A stretch of 34,906 bases of DNA from an uncultured Oscillospiraceae bacterium. GTDB lineage: Bacteria; Bacillota; Clostridia; Oscillospirales; Oscillospiraceae. Below, in pieces: positions 15,527-24,641 of the stretch; position 1 is the first letter of the stretch; each line of letters starts with the position of its first letter. The position numbers and the translations under genes are program-made. The notes under the pieces were generated by a model. It was given only the letters and a program-made list of their open reading frames with translations, did no database searches and was not told where the DNA came from. The stretch covers positions 1 to 34,906 of the forward strand of contig CANQSD010000006.1 in assembly GCA_947626385.1 (NCBI GenBank), in the 5' to 3' direction.

Positions 15527-15709
15527 ATGGCTAAACTGAACATTAAGCTCATAAAGAGCCTCAACGGCAGGATCGAGAAGCACATCGCCACCGCCGCGTC
15601 CCTGGGACTCCGGAAGATCGGCGATGAGACGACTCAGCCCGACAACCCCCAGACCAGAGGGAAGATCGCCAAGATCGGCTACCTCCTCCAGGTCACCGAA
15701 GAGAAATAA
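15527..15709 (+). CDS. rpmD: 50S ribosomal protein L30
   Basis: L30 is a small large-subunit protein absent from some bacteria. The 60-residue product carries NIKLIKSLNGR, ATAASLGLRKIGDET and GKIAKIGYLLQV, which are standard for the family. AAGGAGG lies in the 12-base gap after rpsE. Confidence 0.96.
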   Translation: MAKLNIKLIKSLNGRIEKHIATAASLGLRKIGDETTQPDNPQTRGKIAKIGYLLQVTEEK

Positions 15710-15723
15710 GGAGGTAAGCGAAC

Positions 15724-16164
15724 ATGAAACTCAACGACTTATCTCCCGCCGCCGGCTCCACCGCCAAGGCGTGGAGGAAGGGCCGCGGGATCGGCTCCGG
15801 CAACGGCAAGACCGGCGGCCGCGGCCACAAGGGCCAGAAGGCCCGCAGCGGCGGCGGGGTCCGCGTGGGCTTTGAGGGCGGCCAGATGCCCCTTGCCCGC
15901 CGTATCCCAAAAAGGGGCTTCAACAACATCTTCGCAAAGCCCCTGGACGCAGTGAACGTATCCATGCTCAACCGCTTTGAGGACGGCGCGACGGTGGATG
16001 TGGAGGCCCTCGAGAAGGCCGGCATCCTCTCCGGCGTCAAATACGGCGTCAAGGTCATCGGAAACGGCGAAGTTACCAAGAAACTCACTGTCAAAGCTTC
16101 AGCTTTTTCCGAGACCGCCAAGACGAAGATCGAGGCGGCTGGCGGAAAGGCTGAGGTGATCTGA
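15724..16164 (+). CDS. rplO: 50S ribosomal protein L15
   Basis: L15 is a late assembly protein of the large subunit. The 146-residue sequence starts [22 protein letters not shown], continues with the Gly-rich rRNA-binding segment [18 protein letters not shown] and [18 protein letters not shown], and ends in the usual globular domain. Its TGA stop directly abuts the GTG start of secY. Confidence 0.98.
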   Translation: MKLNDLSPAAGSTAKAWRKGRGIGSGNGKTGGRGHKGQKARSGGGVRVGFEGGQMPLARRIPKRGFNNIFAKPLDAVNVSMLNRFEDGATVDVEALEKAGILSGVKYGVKVIGNGEVTKKLTVKASAFSETAKTKIEAAGGKAEVI

Positions 16165-17475
16165 GTGATCCAGACATTAAAGAACGCCTGGAAGGTCATC
16201 GAGCTTCGTAAAAAGCTGCTCTTCACGCTTTTTATGATCATCCTCTTCCGTCTGGGCAGCGCCATTCCCGTTCCCCACATCGACGCAGGCGCGCTGAGCG
16301 CGGCCTTCAAGTCCACCGAGCTTGGCAACACCATTCTGGGGCTCTATAACGTCATGAGCGGCTCGGCCTTCCAGTACGGAACGGTCTTCGCCCTCTCCAT
16401 CCAGCCCTATATCAACGCCAGCATCATCATCCAGCTCCTTGCCATCGCCATTCCCGCCCTGGAGCGCCTCTCCAAGGAGGGCGGCGAGGAAGGCAAGCGC
16501 AAGCTGGAGAACATCACCCGCTACACCACCGTGGGCATCGCCCTTTTGCAGGCTTATGGCTACTATGTGCTCCTCTCCAGCAACAACGCGCTGGCAGATG
16601 AGAGCTTCCTCACCGGCCTTGTCATCGTGGCGACCCTGGTGGCCGGCTCCTGCCTTGTAATGTGGATGGGCGAACAGATCACGGAGTTCGGTATCGGCAA
16701 CGGTATCTCCATGATCCTCTTCGCCGGCATCATCGCCCGGGTGCCCAACGTAGTGGTCACCATGTTCAACAACCTCATCAGCAACCCCTCCAACTGGAGG
16801 CTGTGGGTCATGTACCCCCTGATGATCATCGGCGGTCTTGCCATGATCGTCCTCATCGTTATCGTCACCAACGCCGAGCGGCGCATCCCCGTGATGTACT
16901 CCAAGCGCGTGGTGGGCCGCAAGGTCTACGGCGGCCAGAGCACCCACCTTCCTCTGAAGGTGAATATGTCCGGCGTGCTGCCCGTTATCTTCGCCGGCTC
17001 CATCGCCAGCCTCCCCGCCACCATCGGTATGTTCTTCAACAAGACCAGCCTGTCTGAAGGCGGGTGGGGCACGTTCCTCCGGCTCTTCAACCAGACCAGC
17101 CCCCTCTATATGGTGATCTACTTCCTGCTGATCATCTTCTTCAGCTACTTCTACAGCACCATCCAGTTCAACCCCATCGAGGTCTCCAATAACCTCATGA
17201 AAAACGGCGGGTATATCCCCGGCTTCCGTCCCGGCAAGCCCACCAGCGCCTTCATCGCCAAGGTCCTCAACAAGGTCACCCTCTTCGGCGCCATTTACCT
17301 GGCGGTCATCGCCCTGGTGCCCCTGATCGTGGGCGCCGTGTTCCCCACCGCCGGCAATTCCGGCATCAGCGTGGGCGGCACGTCCCTCATCATCGTCGTG
17401 GGCGTGGCTCTGGAGACCGTGAAGGCCCTGGAGGCCCAGCTCATCATGCGCAACTACAAGGGATTTCTTGAGTAA
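16165..17475 (+). CDS. secY: Protein translocase subunit SecY
   Basis: SecY is the channel of the Sec translocon, through which proteins are exported or inserted into the membrane with SecA, SecE and SecG. The 436-residue protein has about ten membrane segments. It shows the conserved VPHIDAGAL periplasmic part, FALSIQPYINASIIIQLL, GIGNGISMILFAGI, QSTHLPLKVNMSGVLPVIFA and FNPIEVSNNLMKNGGYIPG. The start is a GTG immediately after the rplO stop, so translation is likely coupled. Confidence 0.98.
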   Translation: MIQTLKNAWKVIELRKKLLFTLFMIILFRLGSAIPVPHIDAGALSAAFKSTELGNTILGLYNVMSGSAFQYGTVFALSIQPYINASIIIQLLAIAIPALERLSKEGGEEGKRKLENITRYTTVGIALLQAYGYYVLLSSNNALADESFLTGLVIVATLVAGSCLVMWMGEQITEFGIGNGISMILFAGIIARVPNVVVTMFNNLISNPSNWRLWVMYPLMIIGGLAMIVLIVIVTNAERRIPVMYSKRVVGRKVYGGQSTHLPLKVNMSGVLPVIFAGSIASLPATIGMFFNKTSLSEGGWGTFLRLFNQTSPLYMVIYFLLIIFFSYFYSTIQFNPIEVSNNLMKNGGYIPGFRPGKPTSAFIAKVLNKVTLFGAIYLAVIALVPLIVGAVFPTAGNSGISVGGTSLIIVVGVALETVKALEAQLIMRNYKGFLE

Positions 17476-17481
17476 ACCGAC

Positions 17482-17515
17482 GCCGTCCCTCTCCCGGAGA
17501 CGGGGGAGGGACGGC
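17482..17515 (+). other. Strong hairpin between secY and adk
   Basis: GCCGTCCCTC pairs with GAGGGACGGC around a GC-rich centre. There is no U-tract after it, so it is probably an mRNA processing or stabilising structure rather than a terminator. Confidence 0.6.
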
Positions 17516-17541
17516 AGGAAGACGATTAAGGAGTGTTCTGC

Positions 17542-18174
17542 ATGAAGCTCATACTTCTGGGAGCCCCCGGTGCCGGTAAGGGCACCCAGGCGGACATCAT
17601 CTCCCGCAAGCTTGGGATCCCCACCATCTCCACCGGAAACATCCTCCGCGCCGCCATCCGCGAGGGCACGCCCGTGGGCTTGCAGGCCAAGGCCATCATC
17701 GAGGCCGGCGGGCTCGTCCCGGACGACGTGATCATCGGTATCGTCGCCGAGCGCGTGGCCAAGGACGACTGCCAAAACGGTTACATCCTGGACGGCGTTC
17801 CCCGGAACACGGCCCAGGCCGACGCCTTGGAGGCGAACGGCATCCACGTGGACAAGGCGCTGTGCATCGACGTGCCCGACGAGGTCATCGAGAAGCGTAT
17901 GTCCGGCCGGCGCACCTGCTCCGTCTGCTCCGCTACCTACCATGTGGAGAGCAATCCCCCCAAGGTGGAGGGCGTCTGCGATGCCTGCGGCGGAGCGCTT
18001 ACCATCCGCAAGGACGACATGCCGGAGACGGTGAAGAACCGCCTTGCGGTGTATCACGCCCAGACCGAGCCGCTGCTGGCCTACTACGAGGCCCGCGGCA
18101 AGCTCCTCCGGGTGAAGGGGGAGGCTACCATCGAGGCCACCTCCGAAAAAGTGTTCGAGGCCCTGGGGATCTAA
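17542..18174 (+). CDS. adk: Adenylate kinase with zinc-binding lid
   Basis: Adenylate kinase interconverts AMP + ATP and 2 ADP. The track begins at a GTG at 17533; the conserved start MKLILLGAPGAGKGTQAD is the ATG at 17542 with TAAGGAG upstream, giving 210 residues. Visible motifs are the P-loop GAPGAGKGT, ISTGNILR, the DGVPRNTAQADAL segment and a long lid. The lid has four cysteines (CSVCSATY and, later, CDACGG) that bind zinc in Gram-positive enzymes. The usual DGFPRT reads DGVPRN here. The position between secY and map is standard. Confidence 0.97.
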   Translation: MKLILLGAPGAGKGTQADIISRKLGIPTISTGNILRAAIREGTPVGLQAKAIIEAGGLVPDDVIIGIVAERVAKDDCQNGYILDGVPRNTAQADALEANGIHVDKALCIDVPDEVIEKRMSGRRTCSVCSATYHVESNPPKVEGVCDACGGALTIRKDDMPETVKNRLAVYHAQTEPLLAYYEARGKLLRVKGEATIEATSEKVFEALGI

Positions 18175-18177
18175 CGC

Positions 18178-18939
18178 ATGATACGGATCAAGACTCCCCG
18201 GGAGATCGATAAAATGCGCCGGGCGGCTCAAATCACCGCGGCTGCCCGCATCTACGCGGGAAAGATGATCGCCCCCGGCGTGACCACCAAGGAAATCGAC
18301 AAAGCGACCGAAAGCTTCATAAGATCCCAGGGCGCGATCCCCTCCTGCCTGGGCTACGGCGGATTCCCGGCCAGCGTGTGCATCTCCGTCAACGACGAGG
18401 TGATCCACGGCATTCCGGGAAAACGGGTCATCCGCGACGGAGACGTTGTGAGCATCGATCTGTGCGCCGGCATCGAGGGCTTCATTGGGGACTGCGCCGC
18501 CACCTTCATAGCGGGAAAGCCGCGTTCGGAGGAGGACGTGAGGCTCCTGTCAATCACTAGGCAGGCGTTTTACGAGGGGCTGAAATACGCCCGGCCCGGT
18601 TACCGGGTCTCCGACATCAGCGCGGCCGTCCAACAGTTTGTGGAGGCAAATGGTTTTTCCGTCATCCGCGACTACGTGGGCCACGGCATCGGCTCCGAGA
18701 TGCACGAGGAGCCTGAGGTGCCCAATTTCGGCAAGCCCGGACACGGGCCGAGGCTCGTGAAGGGCATGACCATCTGCGTGGAGCCCATGGTGGCCGCCGG
18801 GGCCTGGCCCGTCCGGGTCCTGGGGGACGGCTGGACCGTGGTGACACGGGACGGGTCCCGCGCCGCCCACTACGAGAACACCATCCTCATCACCGACGGG
18901 GAGCCGGAGATTCTGACGCTCCCGGAACCGGAGGCGTGA
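18178..18939 (+). CDS. map: Methionine aminopeptidase type I
   Basis: This enzyme removes the initiator methionine from nascent proteins. The 253-residue product has the metal ligands in place: the two aspartates of IDLCAGIEGFIGDCAATF, the histidine of GHGIGSEMHEEPEVPNF, the glutamate of TICVEPMV and the late glutamate of AAHYENTILIT. The start lies three bases after the adk stop without a strong site of its own, implying coupling to adk. Confidence 0.97.
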   Translation: MIRIKTPREIDKMRRAAQITAAARIYAGKMIAPGVTTKEIDKATESFIRSQGAIPSCLGYGGFPASVCISVNDEVIHGIPGKRVIRDGDVVSIDLCAGIEGFIGDCAATFIAGKPRSEEDVRLLSITRQAFYEGLKYARPGYRVSDISAAVQQFVEANGFSVIRDYVGHGIGSEMHEEPEVPNFGKPGHGPRLVKGMTICVEPMVAAGAWPVRVLGDGWTVVTRDGSRAAHYENTILITDGEPEILTLPEPEA

Positions 18940-18940
18940 G

Positions 18941-19237
18941 ATGGCCATCGAGAAAGCGGATGTGGTCCGATCCCTGGCCGGACGCGACCGCGGAGAGCTC
19001 TTCTTCGTCACCGGACTTGAGGAGAACTACGCGTCCATCGTCAACGGACGGGACCGGAGACTGGAAAAACCGAAACGAAAAAAGCTCAAGCACCTTGCCT
19101 TCGTGGAGCGCTCCGCCGACAGGACGGATCAGAAGCTCCGGGACGGCGAAAAGGTGACCAACAGCGAGCTGAGAAGGGCGCTGGCCGCAAAGCTCGGCGC
19201 CGACGAAAAAGGAGGTATGCCAAATGGCGAAGGATGA
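18941..19237 (+). CDS. KOW-domain RNA-binding protein (L14e-like)
   Basis: The 98-residue protein has an N-terminal KOW-like fold ([45 protein letters not shown]) similar to the archaeal/eukaryotic L14e family. Proteins of this kind are regularly found between map and infA in clostridia. They are annotated as RNA-binding, with a possible ribosome link that remains unproven. It starts one base after the map stop and overlaps infA by 14 bases. The C-terminal 40 residues are charged and unrecognised. Confidence 0.88.
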   Translation: MAIEKADVVRSLAGRDRGELFFVTGLEENYASIVNGRDRRLEKPKRKKLKHLAFVERSADRTDQKLRDGEKVTNSELRRALAAKLGADEKGGMPNGEG

Positions 19238-19442
19238 CGTTATCGAGCTGGAGGGTACGGTCGTCGAGTCCCTGCCCAACACGATGTTCAATGTGGATAT
19301 CGGCAACGGACATATGATCCTCGCCCATATCTCCGGAAAGCTCCGCATGAACTTCATCAGGATCCTCCCCGGCGACAAGGTCACGGTCCAAATGAGCCCC
19401 TACGACCTGACCCGCGGGCGGATCACATGGCGCACGAAATAA
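19224..19442 (+). CDS. infA: Translation initiation factor IF-1
   Basis: IF-1 binds the ribosomal A site during initiation. The 72-residue OB-fold protein is canonical: [52 protein letters not shown] and [18 protein letters not shown] lies inside the 3' end of the preceding gene, with which it overlaps by 14 bases. Confidence 0.98.
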   Translation: MAKDDVIELEGTVVESLPNTMFNVDIGNGHMILAHISGKLRMNFIRILPGDKVTVQMSPYDLTRGRITWRTK

Positions 19443-19589
<147 letters not shown>

Positions 19590-19630
19590 CAGCACCCACG
19601 ACGAAACGTAGAAAGGATTGGTCATAAAGT

Positions 19631-19999
19631 ATGGCAAGAATTTCCGGCGTTGACCTGCCCCGCGACAAGCGGGTCGAGATCGGCCTCACCTATGTGTACG
19701 GCATCGGCAGGACCAGCGCGAAAAAGATTTTGGAAGAGACCGGCATCAACCCCGACACCCGCGTCAAGGACCTGACCGAGGCGCAGGAGGCCGCGCTTCG
19801 TGAGTGCATCGACCATCACTATGTGGTGGAGGGCGATCTTCGCCGCCAGGTGGCCCTGGACATCAAGCGTCTCACCGAGATCGGCTGCTATCGCGGCACC
19901 CGCCACAGAAGGGGCCTGCCCGTCCGCGGCCAGAGAAGCAAGACGAACGCCCGTACCCGCAAGGGTCCGAAGCGCACCATCGCCAATAAGAAGAAGTAA
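19631..19999 (+). CDS. rpsM: 30S ribosomal protein S13
   Basis: S13 forms the subunit bridges B1a/B1b and contacts tRNA. The 122-residue product starts [21 protein letters not shown] and contains [16 protein letters not shown] and the basic tail [22 protein letters not shown]. The ribosome binding site (GAAAGGA) lies about 13 bases from the ATG, farther than for its neighbours. Confidence 0.98.
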   Translation: MARISGVDLPRDKRVEIGLTYVYGIGRTSAKKILEETGINPDTRVKDLTEAQEAALRECIDHHYVVEGDLRRQVALDIKRLTEIGCYRGTRHRRGLPVRGQRSKTNARTRKGPKRTIANKKK

Positions 20000-20013
20000 A
20001 GGAGGGATATGTC

Positions 20014-20415
20014 ATGGCAGGAAACACGAAAGGCAAGGTCGTCCGCACCCGTCGCCGTGAGCGCAAAAACATTGAAAAGGGCCAGGTGCATATCAGCTCC
20101 AGCTTCAACAACACCATGGTCACCGTGACCGATTCCTTCGGCAACGCCCTCAGCTGGGCCTCCGCCGGCGGGATGGGCTTCCGGGGCAGCAAGAAGAGCA
20201 CTCCCTTTGCCGCCCAGACGGCTGCCGAGACCGCGGCGCGCGCCGCCATGGAGCACGGCCTGAAGACCGTTGAGGTCTTTGTCAAGGGTCCCGGCTCCGG
20301 CCGTGAGGCCGCCATCCGCGCCCTGCAGACCGTGGGCCTCGAGGTCACCATGATCAAGGACGTGACCCCCATCGCCCACAACGGCTGCCGGCCCCCGAAG
20401 CGCCGCCGCGTGTAA
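20014..20415 (+). CDS. rpsK: 30S ribosomal protein S11
   Basis: S11 lies on the platform near the E site. The 133-residue protein contains the family segments [46 protein letters not shown] and [13 protein letters not shown] in order, and ends [24 protein letters not shown] is placed before the ATG, 14 bases after rpsM. Confidence 0.98.
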   Translation: MAGNTKGKVVRTRRRERKNIEKGQVHISSSFNNTMVTVTDSFGNALSWASAGGMGFRGSKKSTPFAAQTAAETAARAAMEHGLKTVEVFVKGPGSGREAAIRALQTVGLEVTMIKDVTPIAHNGCRPPKRRRV

Positions 20416-20439
20416 TCGAAGAAGGAGGAAGATCATACT

Positions 20440-21051
20440 ATGGCTAAGAATATGCAGCCCATCGTGAAGCGCTGCAAGGCGCTGGGCATTTCTCCTGCTT
20501 ACATGGGATACACGGCGAAGACCAAGTCCAACACCATCCGCGACCCCAAGGGCCAGATGCGCCGTAAGCAGGGCGAGTACGCCATGCAGCTCAATGAGAA
20601 GCAGAAGGTCAAGTTCGTATACGGCATCCTGGAGAAGCAGTTCCGTCTCTACTATGAGAAGGCCGCCAAGGCCCCCGGCCAGACCGGCGAGGTGCTGCTG
20701 ACCACCATCGAGCGCCGTCTTGACAACGTCATCTACCGTCTGGGCTTTGCCATGACCCGCCGCGAGGCCCGTCAGGCTGTGAACCACGGACACTTCAACG
20801 TCAACGGCAAGAGAGTGGACATCCCCTCCTACCTCGTCAAGCCCGGCGACGTCATCGAGGTCCGCGAGAAGAGCCGTCAGAGCCCCATGTTCAAGCGCCT
20901 CACCGGCGAGGACGCCGTCATCGTCACCCCGCCGAAGTGGCTGGAGAAGGATCTTTCCAAGCTCTCCGCCAAGGTCCTGACCAACCCCACCCGTGAGGAT
21001 ATCGACCTGCCCGTGGAGGAGCAGCTCATCGTCGAGCTCTATTCCAAGTGA
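20440..21051 (+). CDS. rpsD: 30S ribosomal protein S4
   Basis: S4 starts small-subunit assembly and is a known translational repressor in bacteria. The 203-residue protein has [22 protein letters not shown] and the S4 RNA-binding domain [39 protein letters not shown]. The usual N-terminal zinc cysteines are absent, and the first 50 residues are shorter and basic. AGAAGGAGG precedes the ATG. Confidence 0.98.
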   Translation: MAKNMQPIVKRCKALGISPAYMGYTAKTKSNTIRDPKGQMRRKQGEYAMQLNEKQKVKFVYGILEKQFRLYYEKAAKAPGQTGEVLLTTIERRLDNVIYRLGFAMTRREARQAVNHGHFNVNGKRVDIPSYLVKPGDVIEVREKSRQSPMFKRLTGEDAVIVTPPKWLEKDLSKLSAKVLTNPTREDIDLPVEEQLIVELYSK

Positions 21052-21115
21052 TCCGTAAACCCTCATCCGCGAAGGAAACCGGTCGTTAGCGCACAATTTA
21101 AAGGAGGGTATTTAT

Positions 21116-22072
21116 TTGATCGAAATTGAAAAGCCGCGTATTGAGTGCATCGAGTCCCCGGAGGACGATTCCTACGGCAAGTATGTCGTGGAGCCCCTGG
21201 AGCGCGGCTACGGCATTACCTTGGGAAACTCCCTGCGCAGGATACTCCTCTCGTCCCTCCCCGGCACGGCGGTCACCAGCGTCAAGATCTCCGGCGTCCA
21301 GCATGAGTTCAGCACCATCCCCGGCGTGAAGGAGGACGTGACCGAGATCGTCCTGAACCTGAAGAGCATCATCGCCAAGCTCCACAACGAGGGTGAGAAG
21401 ACCGTCTACATCGAGGCCATCGGCGAGGGCGAGGTCACCGCCGGCGACATCAAGGCCGACGGCGAGGTGGAGATCCTCAACCCCGAGCTGCACATCGCCA
21501 CCCTGGGCCCCGACGCCCAGCTGCGCATGGAGCTCACCATGAACCACGGGCGCGGCTACGTCAGCGCCGAGCGCAACAAGGCCGCCCAGACCCAGCAGAT
21601 CATCGGCGTCATCCCCGTGGATTCCATCTACACCCCGGTCCTGAAGGTCAACTACACGGTGGAGAACACCCGCGTGGGCAACATGACGGACTTTGACAAG
21701 CTGACGCTGGAGGTCTGGACGGACAAGACCATCTCCGCCCGGGACGCCGTCAGCATGGGCGCCAAGATCCTCTGCGACCACTTCACGCTGTTCACCGACC
21801 TCTCCGAGGCCGCCGGCTCCAAGAGCCTCATCGTGGAGAAGAGCGAGACGCAGCGGGACAAGGTCCTGGAGATGACCATCGAGGAGCTGGACCTGTCCGT
21901 GAGGAGCTTCAACTGCCTGAAGCGCGCCAACATCAACACCGTGGAGGAGCTGATCTCCAAGACCGAGTCCGAGATGATCAAGGTCCGCAACCTGGGCCAC
22001 AAGTCTCTGGAGGAGGTCATCCACAAGCTGGCTATGATGGGTCTTTCCCTCGCCAGCGACGACAATAACTAA
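21116..22072 (+). CDS. rpoA: DNA-directed RNA polymerase alpha subunit
   Basis: Alpha dimerises to start RNA polymerase assembly, and its C-terminal domain touches UP elements and activators. The 318-residue product has the N-terminal domain ([28 protein letters not shown]) and an alpha-CTD ([23 protein letters not shown]...[14 protein letters not shown]) joined by a linker near residue 235. The start is a TTG with AAGGAGGG upstream, giving [10 protein letters not shown], the normal Firmicutes N-terminus. Confidence 0.98.
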   Translation: MIEIEKPRIECIESPEDDSYGKYVVEPLERGYGITLGNSLRRILLSSLPGTAVTSVKISGVQHEFSTIPGVKEDVTEIVLNLKSIIAKLHNEGEKTVYIEAIGEGEVTAGDIKADGEVEILNPELHIATLGPDAQLRMELTMNHGRGYVSAERNKAAQTQQIIGVIPVDSIYTPVLKVNYTVENTRVGNMTDFDKLTLEVWTDKTISARDAVSMGAKILCDHFTLFTDLSEAAGSKSLIVEKSETQRDKVLEMTIEELDLSVRSFNCLKRANINTVEELISKTESEMIKVRNLGHKSLEEVIHKLAMMGLSLASDDNN

Positions 22073-22101
22073 GTCACTCTGGTAAGAAGGAGGAGAAAGA
22101 T

Positions 22102-22443
22102 ATGCCCGGAACACGTAAGCTCGGCAGGACCACCGACCAGCGCAAGGCCATGCTCCGTCAGCTCGTCACGGATTTCCTTGACAAGGGCCGCATGGAGACG
22201 ACCTTCACCCGCGCCAGCGAGGTCGCGCCCCTGGCCGAGAAGATGATAACCCTCGGCAAGAAGGGCACCCTGGCCGCCCGCCGGGAGGCCCTGGAGTTCA
22301 TTACCCGCGAGGACGTGGTCACCAAGGTCTTTAAGGACCTGAGCGAGAAGTACGCCACCCGCGCCGGCGGCTACACCCGCGTCACCCGCACCGGCCCCCG
22401 CCGCGGCGACGGCGCCGAGATGGCCGTCATCGAATTGGTGTAA
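22102..22443 (+). CDS. rplQ: 50S ribosomal protein L17
   Basis: L17 lies near the tunnel exit. The 113-residue protein contains [21 protein letters not shown], the [24 protein letters not shown] segment and the C-terminal [33 protein letters not shown] precedes the ATG. It is the last gene of the operon, which ends at the terminator directly downstream. Confidence 0.98.
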   Translation: MPGTRKLGRTTDQRKAMLRQLVTDFLDKGRMETTFTRASEVAPLAEKMITLGKKGTLAARREALEFITREDVVTKVFKDLSEKYATRAGGYTRVTRTGPRRGDGAEMAVIELV

Positions 22444-22459
22444 GCGCCTGAACGCGTAA

Positions 22460-22496
22460 AAATACCGCTCTTTCGTAAGGAAAGGGCGGTATTTTT
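22460..22496 (+). terminator. Intrinsic terminator of the ribosomal operon
   Basis: AAATACCGCTCTTTC pairs over 15 positions (one G-U) with GAAAGGGCGGTATTT around a 5-base loop and continues into TT. With A-tracts on the left and T-tracts on the right it may work in both directions. Confidence 0.9.
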
Positions 22497-22559
22497 AGTT
22501 TTGCATAATTGAGGCCCGCCGGGAAAAGCTAAAGGCAAAATCAAATGCGAGGTGCAGCC

Positions 22560-23003
22560 ATGAAAATGACCAACAAGGAGTACGCCGCCTACGTCAAGAA
22601 GGTGACGCCTAACTCCAAGCTTATCCCGAATATGCTGAAGGCCTTCCTGGTGGGCGGGCTTATCTGCTGTCTGGGGCAGGGGATCCTGGACGGCATGAAG
22701 GCCGTCGGCCTATCAGAGGAGAGCGCCGCCATTGCCGAAAGCATCATCATGGTCCTCCTGGGCGCCCTGCTCACCGGCGTGGGGCTCTACGACGACATCG
22801 CCAAATTCGCCGGCGCCGGGACACTGGTGCCCATCACTGGCTTTGCCAACTCCGTCGTCTCCCCGGCCCTGGAGTTCAAGACCGAGGGCTATATCACCGG
22901 CACGGCGGCCAAAATGTTCATCATCGCCGGCCCTGTCATCGTCTTCGGCATCGCCAGCAGCGTGGTGTACGGGGTCGTGCTGGTGCTGTTTAAGCTGATA
23001 TGA
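22560..23003 (+). CDS. spoVAC: Stage V sporulation protein AC
   Basis: SpoVAC is an inner spore membrane channel protein needed for dipicolinic acid uptake during sporulation and release at germination. The 147-residue protein has the family pattern KAFLVGGLICCLGQGI, GALLTGVGLYDDIAKFAGAGTLVPITGFANSVVSPALEFKTEG and several membrane segments. I start at the ATG at 22560 (GAGGTG nearby) rather than the track's 22545. The usual neighbours spoVAD and spoVAE are absent. GCATA at 22503-22507 resembles a forespore sigma -35, but I find no convincing -10. A terminator follows. Confidence 0.93.
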   Translation: MKMTNKEYAAYVKKVTPNSKLIPNMLKAFLVGGLICCLGQGILDGMKAVGLSEESAAIAESIIMVLLGALLTGVGLYDDIAKFAGAGTLVPITGFANSVVSPALEFKTEGYITGTAAKMFIIAGPVIVFGIASSVVYGVVLVLFKLI

Positions 23004-23012
23004 TTTTCAGAG

Positions 23013-23044
23013 AAAAGCGCGGAGCTATCCCTTCCGCGCTTTTT
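23013..23044 (+). terminator. Terminator after spoVAC
   Basis: AAAAGCGCGGA pairs with TCCGCGCTTTT and is followed by T. It lies 9 bases after the spoVAC stop and close to the end of the convergent membrane protein gene, so it may serve both. Confidence 0.85.
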
Positions 23045-23054
23045 CTGTCCGATC

Positions 23055-23768
23055 TCACCTGTTTTTATTATAATCTAGGCAGAGCAGATTCATGGATTTG
23101 AGAAGCTTATACATAAAGATAAACGGACCGACCACGATGAGACTGCCTAACACCTCCCAAAGCCAGAAGGTCTTTGCGTTCAATGTATAGGGAATGTTGC
23201 GACGCGCCAGCTCTGACCCGATCCGGCTGCAAAGCCTGTGGCTCCATACCAGCGGAGCGATGCCGAGGGTGAGCCAGGAAAAAAGGAAAAGGATGAGCAG
23301 GAAAGGCATCGTCCTCTTCTTATCATAGCGAGTGGCAATCACGTTGATGTCGGAGGAGATCCCGGACATGACGACCAGGGCGTAGATATCAAACGTAATA
23401 AGCGAGAGCAGGATATATTTAAGAAGTCCCCGGTTCGTTTTGAGCCGGCACAGGACGACCGGCGTATCGGAGGAATCGGCTGAAGCCTCAACTGCCGCAC
23501 ACAGAAGACTGCTCTTCACATAGATCGCAAGGCAGAGAAGAGCGAACCCGAGGACTAAAAAAGCGACAAAGAACCATACCAATTGAGGCAGGTCCGCTCC
23601 CGGACGCAGGACGTCGGAAACCGGAGGAAAGAAGCCGCGAAAGCCGGCAATACGGTACATCAGAGCAGTTATTAAGGCGCCGACAGCTCCTGAAACGGCT
23701 AAAAGCGTTCCGAATAGGAAGCCGTTGTTGATATCTTTTTTGTCTTCAGCGGACAGATACGCGTTCAT
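23055..23768 (-). CDS. Membrane protein with DUF4234-like C-terminus
   Basis: The 237-residue protein is highly hydrophobic, with about five to six membrane segments (near 18-40, 62-85, 115-137, 150-172, 200-222). The second half (GLLKYILLSLITFDIYALVVMSGISSDINVIATRYDKKRTM, then LTLGIAPLVWSHRLCSRIG) resembles DUF4234, a family of unknown function. AGAGAGG lies about 10 bases before the ATG. It is transcribed divergently from an XRE regulator and convergently with spoVAC. Confidence 0.75.
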   Translation of the reverse strand: MNAYLSAEDKKDINNGFLFGTLLAVSGAVGALITALMYRIAGFRGFFPPVSDVLRPGADLPQLVWFFVAFLVLGFALLCLAIYVKSSLLCAAVEASADSSDTPVVLCRLKTNRGLLKYILLSLITFDIYALVVMSGISSDINVIATRYDKKRTMPFLLILFLFSWLTLGIAPLVWSHRLCSRIGSELARRNIPYTLNAKTFWLWEVLGSLIVVGPFIFMYKLLKSMNLLCLDYNKNR

Positions 23769-23986
23769 TTATGTACAGCCTCTCTTTCTTTAGTTTGATT
23801 GAGATCTTGAGGAGCGCCAATGGACCTGATGCGGAGTGTTTTATAAAGCCTGCCTTATCCCATAACACAGCTCACCACCGTGACTTCCTAGTAACAGGAA
23901 CTAATCTTCCTAAAATTATGACACGATTCTTCCTATTAGTCAAGACAAAAAGGAACTAAAATTCATATTAAGAGGAATTAAGGTGG
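23769..23986. promoter_or_regulatory. Divergent intergenic region with repeated AGGAACTAA motifs
   Basis: This A/T-rich gap separates the membrane protein gene and the XRE regulator. AGGAACTAA occurs at 23896-23904 and 23951-23959, and TTCCTA-type words occur near 23885, 23907 and 23930, giving dyads such as TTCCTagtaacAGGAA. TAAAAT (23957-23962) could be a -10 for the regulator, but no good -35 is seen. These are candidate operator sites for the regulator. Confidence 0.4.
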
Positions 23987-24331
23987 GTGAAAAGCGTGCG
24001 TCTATTGGGAATGCGTGAAATAGGGAACCGCTTGTTGGCGCTGAGGAAAAAGATGGGGCTCACGCAGGCTGAGATGGCGGAAAGAGCCGGGATATCCGAC
24101 CGCACATATGCCGATATAGAGCGCGGGACCGTGAATATGAGGCTGGAGACGTTCCTGCAAATTTGCCAGGCGCTCTATGTTACGCCGGATGAGCTTTTGG
24201 TGGAAGAAAAAGAAGCCGAAAGCCCGCGGCAGGAGGAGCTGTTTGAAAGATTGAGGGCCTGTCCTCCCAAAGAAAGGCAAACGGCCCTGCGCCTGCTCTC
24301 GACCTATTTGAATGCCGAGCTTGAGAATTAG
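23987..24331 (+). CDS. XRE-family helix-turn-helix regulator
   Basis: This small DNA-binding protein has a Cro/C1-type helix-turn-helix near the N-terminus (IGNRLLALRKKMGLTQAEMAERAGISDRTYADIERG, then NMRLETFLQICQAL). The C-terminal tail of about 45 residues (RQEELFERLRACPPKERQTALRLLSTYL) may dimerise. The track start is GTG at 23987; GTG at 23996 or ATG at 24011 are alternatives and the ribosome binding site does not decide. Its targets are unknown, but the divergent membrane protein gene and its own promoter are natural candidates. Confidence 0.9.
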   Translation: MKSVRLLGMREIGNRLLALRKKMGLTQAEMAERAGISDRTYADIERGTVNMRLETFLQICQALYVTPDELLVEEKEAESPRQEELFERLRACPPKERQTALRLLSTYLNAELEN

Positions 24332-24354
24332 AAATGAAAAAACGCTAGACGTCC

Positions 24355-24481
24355 CCACCCTGGCCGTCGCTTCGCGCGGCCACCCCTCCCGGAGGGAGGG
24401 GCTTTGGCGGGTGCGGTTTATCGGAACCGCTCTGTCATCCAACCCTCGCTTCCCCCCTGCCCCCCTCCTACGAGGAGGGGG
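24355..24481 (+). repeat. Composite palindromic repeat, plus-strand copy
   Basis: About 125 bp made of successive palindromes: a GGCCGTCGCTTCGCGCGGCC hairpin, CCCCTCCC/GGGAGGGG, the spacer GGGTGCGGTTTATCGGAACC and CCCCTCCTACGAGGAGGGGG. A similar composite lies inverted at 24752-24879. It contains no gene. Confidence 0.75.
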
Positions 24482-24487
24482 CTTAAA

Positions 24488-24579
24488 AAGGATGCGCCGC
24501 TGTGTAGCGCAATTTTTTATAAACGCGGCGCGAAGCGCCGCATCCTTATTCCCCTGACCCCTTTTTCGGAAAAAGGGGT
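24488..24579. repeat. Hairpins between composite repeats
   Basis: AAGGATGCG at 24488 faces CGCATCCTT near 24547 with an inner GCGGCG/CGCCGC hairpin. Next comes ACCCCTTTTT-cgg-AAAAAGGGGT (24557-24579), a perfect 10-bp stem. The second could terminate transcription from the XRE gene side. Confidence 0.6.
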
Positions 24580-24641
24580 GCCGCCGCGGCGGGGTATTCG
24601 AGCCCGTTGGTCGTAACTGATGCTTTCGATATTCGGATTGC

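Noticed and set aside
16177-18408. 743-residue minus-strand ORF opposite secY, adk and map
   Set aside because: It is a shadow of three well-recognised plus-strand genes in high-GC DNA; its sequence is His/Asp/Gly-rich low complexity without domains.
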